The notes under the pieces are model-generated. The model saw nothing but the letters and a program-made list of their open reading frames with translations. It did not search any database and was not told the DNA's origin. From the NCBI GenBank assembly GCA_026075535.2, contig AP026547.1:2852001-2916000 (forward strand): DNA of 64,000 bases, given 5' to 3'. This DNA comes from Tricholoma matsutake (Eukaryota; Basidiomycota; Agaricomycetes; Agaricales; Tricholomataceae). The position numbers and the translations under genes are program-made. This document shows positions 46,000-55,046 of the stretch, piece after piece (within the stretch, counting starts at the first letter, position 1; the number at the start of each line of letters is the position of its first letter).

Positions 46000-46665
46000 T
46001 GTTAAGACTATAGGTCTCAACTCAGCCTAGTCTTCATATGTTGCAGTTGGAGGCTTTCCAACTGTATCAGTTCTTGCAGTAAGAGGCTTTCTTACTGTAT
46101 CGGGTTCTGTTCAGGACTTGGTGCTTCCTAAGTCGATATGGCTATCTGTACTCAGAGGCTTTCTGAGTAGACCGTCGGTTCATGTATCACAGTTGGAGGC
46201 TTTCCAACTGTTGAGTTCGAGTTATCACAGCTAGGGGCTTCCTAAGCTGTCGAGTGTTCTGGTTGAGTCTAAGACCGTTATTTGAATTAGGTCAAGCTGG
46301 AGAATACACAGAGTGTAGCTACAGCTTATATACTGTTCCAGGACTATCTATCGTCCAATCGGAAGGTGAGATGCTTATCAGGTAAATATAGACAAGAACA
46401 ATAGAAACAATAGGCCTCATGCCTCGCATGAGGCATCCGATGTCAAGGATCCGATGTCAAGGACATGCTGCGGCGCAGCATGTCGATCGTGAGAGTCTGA
46501 CGTCATGGACCTCATGTAAAGGGGTTGTCGTACCATGGTGTGTGTGGGAGTGGATTCGGGTGCATGGAGTCACCATGCATCAAGGTGTCTCCTGTCAGAA
46601 GTGAGTCGAGTCGAACAGAAAAATGAAGTGCCCGGTCTTGCAGGTCCAGATAACAAATCGTAACA
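46000..46665 (-). mobile_element. Solo LTR of a gypsy-type element inside E3
   Basis: The 666-bp segment runs TGTTAAGACT...CGTAACA and is flanked by the 5-bp duplication GAGTT (45995-45999 and 46666-46670). It shares with the gypsy LTRs at 52965 and 55047 the GCCTCATGCCTCGCATGAGGC palindrome-type motif, GATGTCAAGG and CCATGCA...GGGTG sequences. It is therefore related but diverged, and probably left by LTR-LTR recombination. Confidence 0.8.
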
Positions 46666-46890
46666 GAGTTTTATTTATATACATAAAAAGCTAACCCCTC
46701 GCACCAAATGTGAGGGGGGAGGTAAAAACATGAAGAAAAAAATCCCTCCCCCACACAAAATGGGGGAGGGGGGGCACAATACTAATAAATAATTAAAAAT
46801 ACAAAAAAAATCCCTCCCCACATGAAGTGCGGGGGAGGGGGAGGGGACGCGACCCCGCTGTTGTCTGTCCTTCCACCCACTATCCACCCC

Positions 46891-47150
46891 ACGAGCAGTT
46901 GCTCATGAGGCTGGGGGTAGGTGGCTTGTCATTGTTGTTGTTCCACCCACCATCCACCCCATGAGCAGTTGCTCATGAGGCTGGGGGCGGGTGGTGCGTT
47001 GTCGTCTCCTATCCCTGCACCTGGGTGCCATTCCACCCACGTTCCACCCCACGAGCAGTTGCTCATGAGGCTGGGGGTGGGTGGCTTGTTGTTGTTGTTG
47101 TTCCACCCGTGATCCACCCCATGAGCAGTTGCTCGTGAGGCTGGGGGTGG
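46891..47150 (-). repeat. Array of four GAGCAGTTGCTC near-palindromes in E3
   Basis: Copies start at 46891, 46961, 47051 and 47121 (spacing 70, 90, 70 bp). Each is set in CCACCC...ATCCACCCC and AGGCTGGGGGTRGGTGG. It is the densest copy of a unit found singly in the other elements. Confidence 0.8.
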
Positions 47151-47945
47151 GTGGCTTGTCGTCATTTGTCGCTGTTGTCCCCTGTCTGAATTTCTGTTTT
47201 TTTTTCTTTTTTTTTGGGGGGGTTGGGGTGGGGGGGTTTGGGCGCGTCAGTGCGACATGGCATGGGTACAGAAGTTGGTGGGTGCTTACTAGGCAGGTAC
47301 CCCCCTTCCAGGGTCTCCTGGCATCCCTCTGCACCCTCCTAGCCCATGTCGACAGCCTCACATCCCATTTGAATGGGGAGGAGGGGATCGGGTGGGCATG
47401 GGCATGGGTTGCGTGTTTTTTGTCGTGGCAGGTCGTCCCCAGTAGTATACAACCTAAAAAGCAATAAATTACAATTAGTTAGCTTATAAAAACAAAAAGC
47501 AAATGAAAAAAACTCACATAGGGCCCATGTTGGCTCGTTTGCAGGTGGTGGCATCATTACTAGTAGATTATAACCTAGAAAACTAAAAAAATGAGTTAGT
47601 TAGTTTATTAAAACAAAAACCAAATGAAAAAAACTTACATAGGGCCCAAACGATGCAATCTGTGTCATTTGGTCCTGTGTTCCATCCAGTCAGCTCGTTT
47701 GAAGGTGGTGGTGATGGTGGCATTGGGCGTGGGAATGGTGGTGGTGGGTGCACACACAGTGGTGGTGGTAGAGTGGAGAGGAGGAGGAGGTGGCGTTGGC
47801 GACAGTGGTGGTAGTGGTTGTGAGCTGGCAGTCACGTGTCACATGTCATGCGTATGCATACTTATCAATTATTCTGTTAATGGCTGTGATTAACTACGTA
47901 CCTTGGTTGGGTAATAAAAGTATTAAATGTATACCAAAGAATAAT

Positions 47946-48018
47946 TGCTTGGTAGCTCAGTGGTTAAGCATGCTGTTATGTATGCAGACCCAAGGTCGAG
48001 AGTTCAATTATTGATGTG
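47946..48018 (+). other. tRNA-like module, right side of E3
   Basis: TTGGTAGCTCAGTGGTTAAG is a good tRNA D-arm/A-box match, and GAGTTCAATTATTG about 45 bases on resembles a B box. The acceptor stem does not pair convincingly. It points outward. Confidence 0.5.
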
Positions 48019-48284
48019 TGTCAAACTTTTATTTGGGAAAGCACATGCATTCTGGTTATTCCGGTTAGTCTGGTTATTCCTGTTATTCCAGTTGTGATGA
48101 GTCCAGTCAGATTCCGGGGATTCCGGCTGTAAATTGGATCCTTATTCCGACCGGAATTGTGCTGCATAGGGAAAACTATATACAAAAAAAATTCCACTGG
48201 ATTCCAGAAATTCCGGAAATTCCGGCCGGACAAACCAGAATCCAACCGGAATAGGTGGGGGTGTGTAAAGTACTCATTTTATCC

Positions 48285-48840
48285 CAAAGATAAGCCAGTA
48301 AGCCTGAATAAATTCGCATAGTGTGGGCCTTAGCCATAAGGGTACGATGCATGCATTCAACATGCCTGATGTGAGCTGAAGTGTATGGGGCCATAAATTG
48401 TTGTTCTGTTCCCTTGTCTTAAGTCAAGCTTCCATCTTGTTAGACTTTAATTCCCCATTGTCTGTGATGTAGATTTCAACTTTTAGTCCTGTCTCAACTT
48501 CCTGAGCTAATTCCCAAGCTTTTAATGTGGGAAATGAGTCATCTTTGTTGCAAAGAGGTATCAACCATGGAAAAGATGTATAATCATTGACAATATCCAT
48601 AACATAAGAATTTCTGGTGTGAGATGCAATCACATGTGGACCTGATAAATCTACCCAAACTTTCTCCAACCTTTGCATCACCTTATGACCAACCCCTTCC
48701 TCATGTTTCTTTGGGACAGGTGTCTTTGTCTGTTTTCCAAGAACACATGATTCGCATTTGGGTGGTCTAGATGTGGAGATGATGGGCACACCTGTAAGTG
48801 TACTCTTCTTGGCCATATCCCACAGGGATTGATAGTTTGC
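48285..48840 (-). pseudogene. Copia GAG-pre-integrase and integrase core
   Basis: The frame begins LSHANYQSLWDMAKKSTL and contains CESCVLGKQTKTPVP (the CX2C of the HHCC zinc finger). VWVDLSGPHV and VMDIVNDYTSFPWLIPL hold the first catalytic Asp residues, and ITDNGELKS the second. HVECMHRTLMAKAHTMRIYS carries the expected E-region of the DDE triad (Glu in VE). It ends LAYLWDK at the E3 insertion site. Confidence 0.7.
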
Positions 48841-48849
48841 ATGGCTGAG

Positions 48850-50450
48850 TCAATGGTGCCAGGTCTCCAGATCAGGGGACTTGTGAACAGTGAACACGTG
48901 GTCAGCAGCGGCTGAGTTCAGGTTGAGAGAATATAGTTTCTTGTTGGGAAGGAAAGTTCCATGAGCAATGAGTGCCCCAGTGGATTTATCTGTGACCCAG
49001 CATGAGGAATTATCAAAATGTGTCACAGCATTTGAGTCGTCAGTGAGGGAACTGACTGAGATAAGGTGGACTGCCGCATTTGGGATGTACAGCATGTTAC
49101 ATAATAATATTGATGCACCTTTGGCTATGCATAATTTTATATCACCGACTCCTATAGTAATAGTGGCAATAGAGGATCCACCAATGCCTTTAACAGGGGT
49201 GGGATAGGATGAAGGGTAAGGAAGTCGGCTTTGTCTGGTGAGATGTGGACTGTTGCACATGAATCCACAATATAAGAGAAATTAGTGAGGGGAATTTGGG
49301 AACATTGAGTTTGGTTCAGTGGTTCAATGGCAAATGTGCCTTCCCCAGGAGTGGATGTGTTGCAAGTCCAGTCAATGGTTGTAGTCACCTCCTCCTCAAT
49401 GAGAAGCTAGCCCTCATATTCTACTTCCTCAATTGATGCTGTGGGGAGCGAGTCACTAGCAAGTCCAACAAATGGGGTATAAGTGTTGGGCTGGGGTTTT
49501 GTGGGATCAGAATCTACCATAACTGTGAAGGCACATCCATTAATGCCTGTCATGGTGATTGGGATCCTTGGGCTAGGACTGGACAAGTTGTCAGTTTTCT
49601 TCCCTTTGTCCTGAGCCACTTTTTGAGCTGCAACTGGTTCTTCAATTGATTTCCCAGCCATTCCTCCCCCTTCCTTAATGCAGTATTCGATGGAATGTCC
49701 TGTCTTCTTGCAAAGGGAATTTTTGCAAATAGGTGCATTGGACAATTTTGCTGATTTAAATCGAGCAGTGAGGGCCACAAATGATTGGGAATCTGCTCAA
49801 TGGTCATCCTCAAGAAGGGATTGTTTGTTCTCCAAAAATGAGCAGATATCCTTTGACGTGAAGGGGGAATCCTTTGTGGAGGCAGCAATGTCACAAGAAA
49901 TGATGGAGCATGTGTGGGGGAAATTGTTGCTGAGGGAGTTCAAGAGGGCAATACAACAAAGGAGGTCAGGTTTGATATCCCCCATAGCAAATGCTCGATC
50001 AATGAGAGTGCAAATTTTGTCGGCTGTCTTGGGAAGGGGAGTCTCAGTGGTACACTGAATCATGAGAGCCTGTTGTAGTAACTGAACCTGTTGAACTGGC
50101 CCTTCATTCTGGTGTCATTTATGAAGTGCCTCCCAATTCTCAGCTGTATCCTTCTCCATGTTTATGAAAGGATGTTTGGATGAAATGATGCTGGACACAA
50201 GGAATGTGTATGTGAGACAGGAGTTGACCTTCCAGTTGGCCAGTGTGCAAGTTTCAGAAGTAGCAGGTGCAAGGATTGTGCTGGCAACATATTCATAGAG
50301 ACCATTCATTGAAAGCACAATGGTAATTTCCTCGCTCCATTCTTTGTAGTTAGATCTGAGTTTATCAAGTTTCTTGCCAGTGATGATGCTCAACCCGGAA
50401 ACCCAAACGAAACCTACTAAATGGCTTTGGATGGTATAACACAAGTCAGA
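48850..50450 (-). pseudogene. Copia gag and protease region
   Basis: Gag begins near 50410 with GKKLDKLRSNYKEWSEEITI and continues HQNEGPVQQVQLLQQALMIQ (50120-50055) and FAMGDIKPDLLCCIALLNS. A knuckle-like CKNSLCKKTGHSIEYC (49720-49670) follows. The protease site reads YIVDSCATVHIS (about 49270), where the usual DSGA/DSGAT is DSCAT. Frame changes occur at 50120, 49797, 49407 and 49200. Confidence 0.65.
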
Positions 50451-50568
50451 GGAAGGATGTGAGACCCTTTAGATGTCACCTGTCAGATCGACCATCAAAT
50501 AGTCATAAAAGGACTGCTTGTCGAAGTGATTCAAAGCTAAAAGAATGTGTTTCAAGGAATTTTGAGGA

Positions 50569-50860
50569 ATTTCAATGAATTTGGAGTGCACAAATATGTT
50601 CAGACACAAGATTGGGGGACTAGATGAGTAGTATAAGAGAAGCAAAGGCAGATCGAGGGAAATGAGAGTGAAAATAGTATAATGCAATATTTTTCGAGAC
50701 ATTGGGATATTTTTCGAGATGTCGCAATGAATTTGGAGTGCACAAATATGTTCGGACACAAGATTAGGGGACTAGACGAGTAATAGAAGTGAAGCAAAGG
50801 CAAATTGAGGGAAACAAGAGCAAAAATAGCATAATGCAAAGATTTTCAAAGATTTTCAAA
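50569..50860. repeat. Tandem duplication of about 153 bp
   Basis: GAATTTGGAGTGCACAAATA and the following ATGTTCRGACACAAGATTRG occur at about 50578 and 50731, followed by similar GAAGCAAAGGCARATTGAGG. It lies upstream of the copia gag and may be a relic of the LTR or leader. Confidence 0.7.
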
Positions 50861-50889
50861 GAAGTTTAGTGTAAAACACCAGACTTCGG

Positions 50890-51961
50890 TAAGGCATGAC
50901 ACAGGTATGGGTAAACCTGTGATAATATGGTTACAGGTATGCATGGTTACAGGTATGGGTCGGAAGTTGCTGTACCCAGGCAATACTGTACCTGTTTCCA
51001 CGGTGTTATGGGTATGATGCGGGTATCTTTCATTCTTGTTTTTTTCTAACTAACTAATGTTTTTATTTGACTTTTAGGTTCTAATGGTGCTATGACTGGC
51101 CCAAACGACATCTATCATTGTTTGGGCTCTAGGTATTTTTTTTCTATCTTTCATTCTTGTTTTTTCCTAACTAACTAATGTTTTTATTCAACTTTTAGGT
51201 TCTAATGGTGCTATAACAGGCCCAAACGATGTCTGTCGTCGTTTGGGCCCTAGGTATTATTTCTATCTTTTGTTCTTGTTTTTTCCTAACTAACTAATGT
51301 TTTTATTCAACTTTTAGGTTCTAATGGTGCTATAATGGGTCCAAACGACAAAAATACCTATCTTTTGTTCTTGTTTTTTCCTAACTAACTAATGTTTTTA
51401 TTTGGCTTTTAGGTTCTAATGGTGCTATAACAACAAGATGACACCGTCAACAGCACCGCCCCACCACTGTTGTGAGCCTCTGCTCGCAAGGTGGATAACA
51501 GGGATGGGAGCAGCAATGAACAAGAAATGACACACCCTGCCCCCAGCCTCATGAGCAACTGCTTGTGGGGTGGATCACAGGTGGGATGACAATGACAAGC
51601 AGCAGCGGACCTGAGGACCACCACCACAACAGCACCCCCAACCGCTGCCACGAGCAACTGCTCGTGGGGTGGAAATGGGGAGCAATGAGTTTCATTCTGG
51701 GTGACTATGGCCACCACCTCCCCTCTCGCTGCAAACGGCTGCAAACACGAGTGGGGGGGGGGTTTCTTGTTTGATATATTAGTTTAATCTAGTGTAATTA
51801 TATTATTAAAATACATATTCATGTCAAAACATGCGAATAACAATGGGTAACCTGCTGAAACCCATGGTAATACCACACCCTTAACCATAGGGGTACAGTG
51901 TTGACGGGTACAGGTGTGGGTACCACAAAATATACCCGTGGGTTACCTGTGTCATGCCCTA
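50890..51961 (+). mobile_element. Element E7 with tandem intron/hairpin array
   Basis: Its ends TAAGGCATGACACAGGTA (50890) and TACCTGTGTCATGCCCTA (51961) are inverted with one mismatch in 18. Subterminal TACCTGT and GGGTA motifs repeat at both ends. The core has four intron/hairpin units (51030-51420) followed by TGTGAGCCTCTGCTCGCA-type palindromes (51470, 51550, 51650). The 8-mers flanking this 1072-bp unit do not match (GACTTCGG and GTTTCCAA). The right flank instead matches that of the terminus at 13129-13136. Confidence 0.6.
51030..51420 (+). repeat. Tandem array of intron-like units and 55-nt hairpin exons
   Basis: Exon-like units start GTTCTAATGGTGCTATRAC and end in a GGCCCAAACGA...TTTGGGC hairpin plus CTAG: 51078-51132 and 51199-51253 (55 nt each). 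A truncated third starts at 51318 and a fourth at 51413. The introns between them (51133-51198, 51254-51317 and about 51350-51412) have GTATTT/GTATTA donors, CCTAACTAACTAATG and CTTTTAG acceptors. Confidence 0.75.
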
Positions 51962-52959
51962 GTTTCCAAGAGGTTTGGGGGGGCAGATAATCTTCATTCC
52001 AACAAATCTTTCCTGCAAGTGTTGCCTCCACCATGCCATGTCATCTGCAGTCCCTGCGGACAGCCTGTGTTTCACTTCACCTGCATGGCTGGTCTTGAAA
52101 CCTCCCCAAAACTTGTACAGTGAGACCAAATGAGACCGGCTCTCTGGGACAATGAGGCAGACATGGTTCAGGGTGCCAATGATGGTCTTGGCTTCCTTTG
52201 CACTGTGAGATGCCTCATGCATCCACATTGATATTTGCTCGAAATACTTTGCTTTCTTCTTTTCAGGTAGCTCCACCACCCTAGCTGATAGGTCCCACTG
52301 GAAGCCAATGTATGTGAATGCGGTCAGGAAATTGACAAACTTTGCTGGTGCCCAAGGCCAGCCTAGTTCCTCTGTGATATTCCAAATGAGATCCACTGAG
52401 TATGTGAATTTGTAGGGGCCATCCAGCTGATGGCAGGAGGGGTAGCATATGAAGATAAAGTTGTCCACCCACTTGATGACCACTTCAATCCCATGCTGCA
52501 AGAGGATCTTGACCATGGCATCGGCCATCCTGCCAAAAATCCCAGGGGAAGGAGATGCACCGAAGTTTAGGACATGGTTGAGGTGGATCAGTCCATTGAT
52601 CATGATCATGAGGAATCGCTGTGCTGATGGATGGATGGGAATGTTGCAAAATGTGGCATCAATGTTGAATACAGCTGCCTGTGTCCCTTCTGGTGTGTCT
52701 GCAGCCAGCAGGTAACATTCAGAAAAAGATCCCCATGCGCACTGGAATTTTTTGGAGTCGATGACGGTGTTGATGGAAGTTTGGGTAGGATCAATAATGT
52801 ATTTCTGGGATCCATCATGGGGTAATCTTTCGAGATCAATGCAGTGTCTATTTTCTGGGTATGAATGATTTACAATTACACGGTGTTTGCCACCGCTTCA
52901 ATTGATAACTGTGAGAGGTGCTGTGCAAAAATGTCCAATGAGTGAGAAAAGGAAATCTG
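51962..52959 (-). pseudogene. DIRS-like reverse transcriptase
   Basis: The frame reads ERLPHDGSQKYIIDPTQTSI, then FNIDATFCNIPIHPSAQRFL (palm motif with Asp), NFGASPSPGIFGRMADAMV and VIKWVDNFIFI, where the usual VDDF is VDNF. It ends DDMAWWRQHLQERFVGMKII and PPKPLGN at the insertion border. The next residues, ENRVFVDAS, are at 13128, 38.8 kb away, in frame. On its 5' side it is cut at 52960 by the outer gypsy LTR. Confidence 0.75.
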
Positions 52960-52964
52960 GATTG

Positions 52965-53570
52965 TGTTAAGGGTGAAGCCTTAACCACTCAATCTAGTCA
53001 ATGTTGTTCGATGAGGTGCTTCCTTGACGAGTCATTTGGCACTAGTCTTACCCAGAGCATCTGATGTAAGATAGATAGTGCACTCTAGCAGGCTTTCTGC
53101 ACAGAGTCATTCAGGTTCACACACTAAGGGGCTTCCTTAGTGGCTTCAAGTAAGTTTGCAAGTTCACAAGTTAAAGCTGTAGATTGCCTAGATCTAAACT
53201 AAGGACATCCCTACTACAAGTCACAGTACTTATACTAGGAGGGAGGTCCCTATTGTCCAATTGGAAAGGTAGATGTGTATCAAGTAAGAATAGAAACAAT
53301 AAGCCTCATGCCTAGCATGAGGCATCCGATGTCAAGGGGCTGTTGTATCACAGCATGTGTGTGAGTGGGTTCAGGTGCATGGAGTCATCATGTGTCAAGG
53401 GTGCCTTCCACGGGAAGGGGATCGAATGCATGTTGTTGGCATGCGTCGTGTGTGTGTCTGGTGTCAAGGGCATGCCTTGGGCATGAGTCAGGGAGTGCCT
53501 CCTGTCTGGAGGGGATCGTCGGGTGCGTTGGGTTGGTTGGGTTCCATGAGTTACAAGGAAAATTGTAACA
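52965..53570 (-). repeat. 3' LTR of the outer gypsy chromovirus
   Basis: The minus strand runs TGTTACAATTTTCCTTGTAA to CCCTTAACA (606 bp), matching the LTRs at 55047 and 61898. It contains the GCCTCATGCCTAGCATGAGGC inverted repeat. The 5-mer after it is GATTG (52960-52964); its partner lies beyond the window. Confidence 0.85.
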
Positions 53571-53599
53571 TTACCCCTCGCTATGGTCGAAAGTTCCAC

Positions 53600-54760
53600 A
53601 CTTCAACCTAAATCTTTGTCTCTCCTCTGCAGTCTGATCGGCTGTGGTCTGGATATGTGGGCAGGTTGGGGTCGAGGGGCATGGTAGAGGAATAATTCAT
53701 GTCTGAACTCAGACCATGATTGGGTTCTTCTAGTTTGTGCTGCCCTAGGCAGTGGTGTCAAGGAGTCAGTGGTGTCATTGAAAGGGGGGTTTTCTGTAGG
53801 GCGTTGCAGGATGGCAAATTCAATGTCTGTAATTGGGGGTTCAGGTCTTGGTTGGAAGATGGTATAGAGAAGGTCAGGGCTGCTGCTGCAGCCAGGGTTG
53901 TGCCAACGACGATGGCGAGGATCGTGATTCCTGTGAGCATGGGTCTGTCTTGTCATGCCATCGTCTTGGGCTTGCTTCTTAAATCCTCCCATAGGGCTCT
54001 CCCGTCATGTTTCCCATCGCATCATCATCGAAGTCATCATATCCTGAGTCAAAGAAGAGCCACTGTCTGCGCTCAGCTTCTCTCTGTTCGATCTCTCGAT
54101 CTTTCCGAGGTTTCTCTGGGCAGTTCATCCTATAATGTCTGGGGCCTTGTTGTTTGCAATACCTGCAAATGTATCATTGGCAAATCAGGCTGAAGTGGCC
54201 TATCTGTTGGCAGATGAAGTCTCATGTGTGGAGGGGACCAAGGTGGTTGGGTGGTCTTCAGTTTGGGTTTGGGGGTGGTCAGGTCAATTATTTTGGGTGC
54301 CCTAGGCATGATCTTCGGGTTCTTCATAGAACAGGAGGAGTCTCCAGAGGGAGCTTGTCATTCATCTCTGTTGTTCTGCTCACTGAATGGCAAGAGCGAG
54401 GTCAGTAGCCATCTGTGTCAATCTAAGGGGGTGTGAGGTCTCTCCTCAGCTATTCTCAGTCTGTCTGACCATGGTGCAATCATCTGCTGGATCATCTGTT
54501 TGATCCCCAGGGCATCTACATCATTCATCGCTTCTTCTAGATTTTGTTCCATCTGTTCAATTGTGCTCGCATAGTAGAAGCACATCCTGGCAAGATGGCA
54601 TTTCGGTGGGTCATGGGTGAGGTGAATGCAAAGGGCATCAGCGTTTGATCAGTTTCATAGGTATTCTCAGGTGAATCATTGTTCAGCAGGCATCTTTTTA
54701 GGAGTGTCGTAGTGGGAAAGGTGGTTTTCTGGGTTTTTGTCAGAGGTGGTGCCTCTTCTT
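53600..54760 (-). pseudogene. Post-pol region of the outer gypsy copy with a CCHC knuckle
   Basis: Between the chromodomain and the 3' LTR there are about 1.2 kb. One frame reads CRYCKQQGPRHYRMNCPEKP (54175-54115), a CX2CX6HX4C knuckle, followed by the acidic DSGYDDFDDDAMGN. The inner copy has only about 640 bp at this place and lacks the knuckle, although the last 200 bp align in both. It may be a displaced gag-type module or an accessory ORF. Stops interrupt it. Confidence 0.45.
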
Positions 54761-54768
54761 ATATGCCA

Positions 54769-55046
54769 TCAGGATCTTGGGTTTGATTCGGGTTTCCATG
54801 TGTTCTTGGATGTTGGGTAGTCAACCCATTTCATGAGGTAATGGCGTGTCTTGCTGTGCTTCTTGTGTGCAATGATCGCTTCCACCTCGTATTTGTTTTC
54901 TCCTTCCACGAGGTCAGGTGGTGGAGTCAGGAAGTTTTGCCCATGAGTGTCATTCTCATGGTATTGTGTGAGTAAAGCCACATGGAAGACTGGGTGGATC
55001 TTCCATCTTGGCAGCAGTTTCAGTCGGTATGTCGTTCTTGACAGGG
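54769..55046 (-). pseudogene. Outer gypsy pol C-terminus with chromodomain
   Basis: From the insertion site the frame reads SRTTYRLKLLPRWKIHPVFH, then VEAIIAHKKHSKTRHYLMKW and VDYPTSKNTWKPES, a chromodomain as in chromoviruses. The upstream part of the same protein is at 62617-64000. CAGGG (55042-55046) is the left copy of the TSD. Confidence 0.8.

Larger units (their letters stand above)
45475..48275 (-). mobile_element. Non-autonomous element E3 (TTTACAC family) with nested solo LTR
   Basis: The exact 9-bp duplication ATTTTATCC flanks it (45466-45474 and 48276-48284). The termini TTTACCCTCCCCCACCTATT and the inverse of AATAGGTGGGGGTGTGTAAA are near-identical. Subterminal arrays of GAGTCCAGTTATTCC (left) and TTCCGG/GGAATT-type motifs (right) follow. 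The core has the E1/E2 modules in reverse order on the minus strand, including two hairpin-plus-donor units near 47520 and 47640 and a segment TACTACTGGGGACGACCTGC shared with E1 (6268). Removal restores the copia integrase frame. A 666-bp solo LTR lies inside. Confidence 0.8.
41337..50450 (-). mobile_element. Ty1/copia retrotransposon relic, interrupted by E2 and E3
   Basis: On the minus strand the order is gag, protease, integrase, reverse transcriptase, RNase H, as in Ty1/copia. E3 (45475-48275) interrupts the integrase and E2 (41701-43521) interrupts the RNase H. In both cases the frame resumes across the TSD. I did not identify LTRs. Many stops and frame changes show that it is old. Confidence 0.75.
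13137..51961. mobile_element. Putative 38.8-kb composite insertion in a DIRS-like element
   Basis: The termini TAAGGCATGACATGGGTAC (13137) and the inverse of ...GTGTCATGCCCTA (51961) are of the E7 type. The flanking 8-mers GTTCTCAA and GTTTCCAA differ by two transitions. The DIRS-like frame on the minus strand is PPKPLGN on one side and ENRVFVDAS on the other and joins in phase over one TSD copy. Inside are the second DUF6534-type gene, two DNA transposons, a copia relic and most of the module-bearing elements. Whether the block moved as a unit or grew by nested insertions and recombination cannot be told here. Confidence 0.45.

Noticed and set aside
46891..47150. CRISPR-like array (palindromic repeats with 50-70 bp spacers)
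   Set aside because: Spacers are themselves repeats, the context is a eukaryotic transposon, and there are no cas genes.
46891..47361. PHEQLLMGWMVGG-type repeat peptide
   Set aside because: It follows from the near-palindrome array and is not conserved in frame between E1, E2, E3 and E6.
47946..48018. Functional tRNA gene in E3
   Set aside because: The T stem and acceptor stem do not pair well. I kept it only as a tRNA-like module.
13137..51961. Starship-type giant element
   Set aside because: No DUF3435-type captain recombinase is seen at either edge. The tyrosine recombinase present belongs to the DIRS-like element outside the block, and the termini are hAT-like.
53720..54193. Plus-strand frame in the post-pol region
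   Set aside because: It has no motif, whereas the minus strand shows the CCHC knuckle and alignment with the inner copy.
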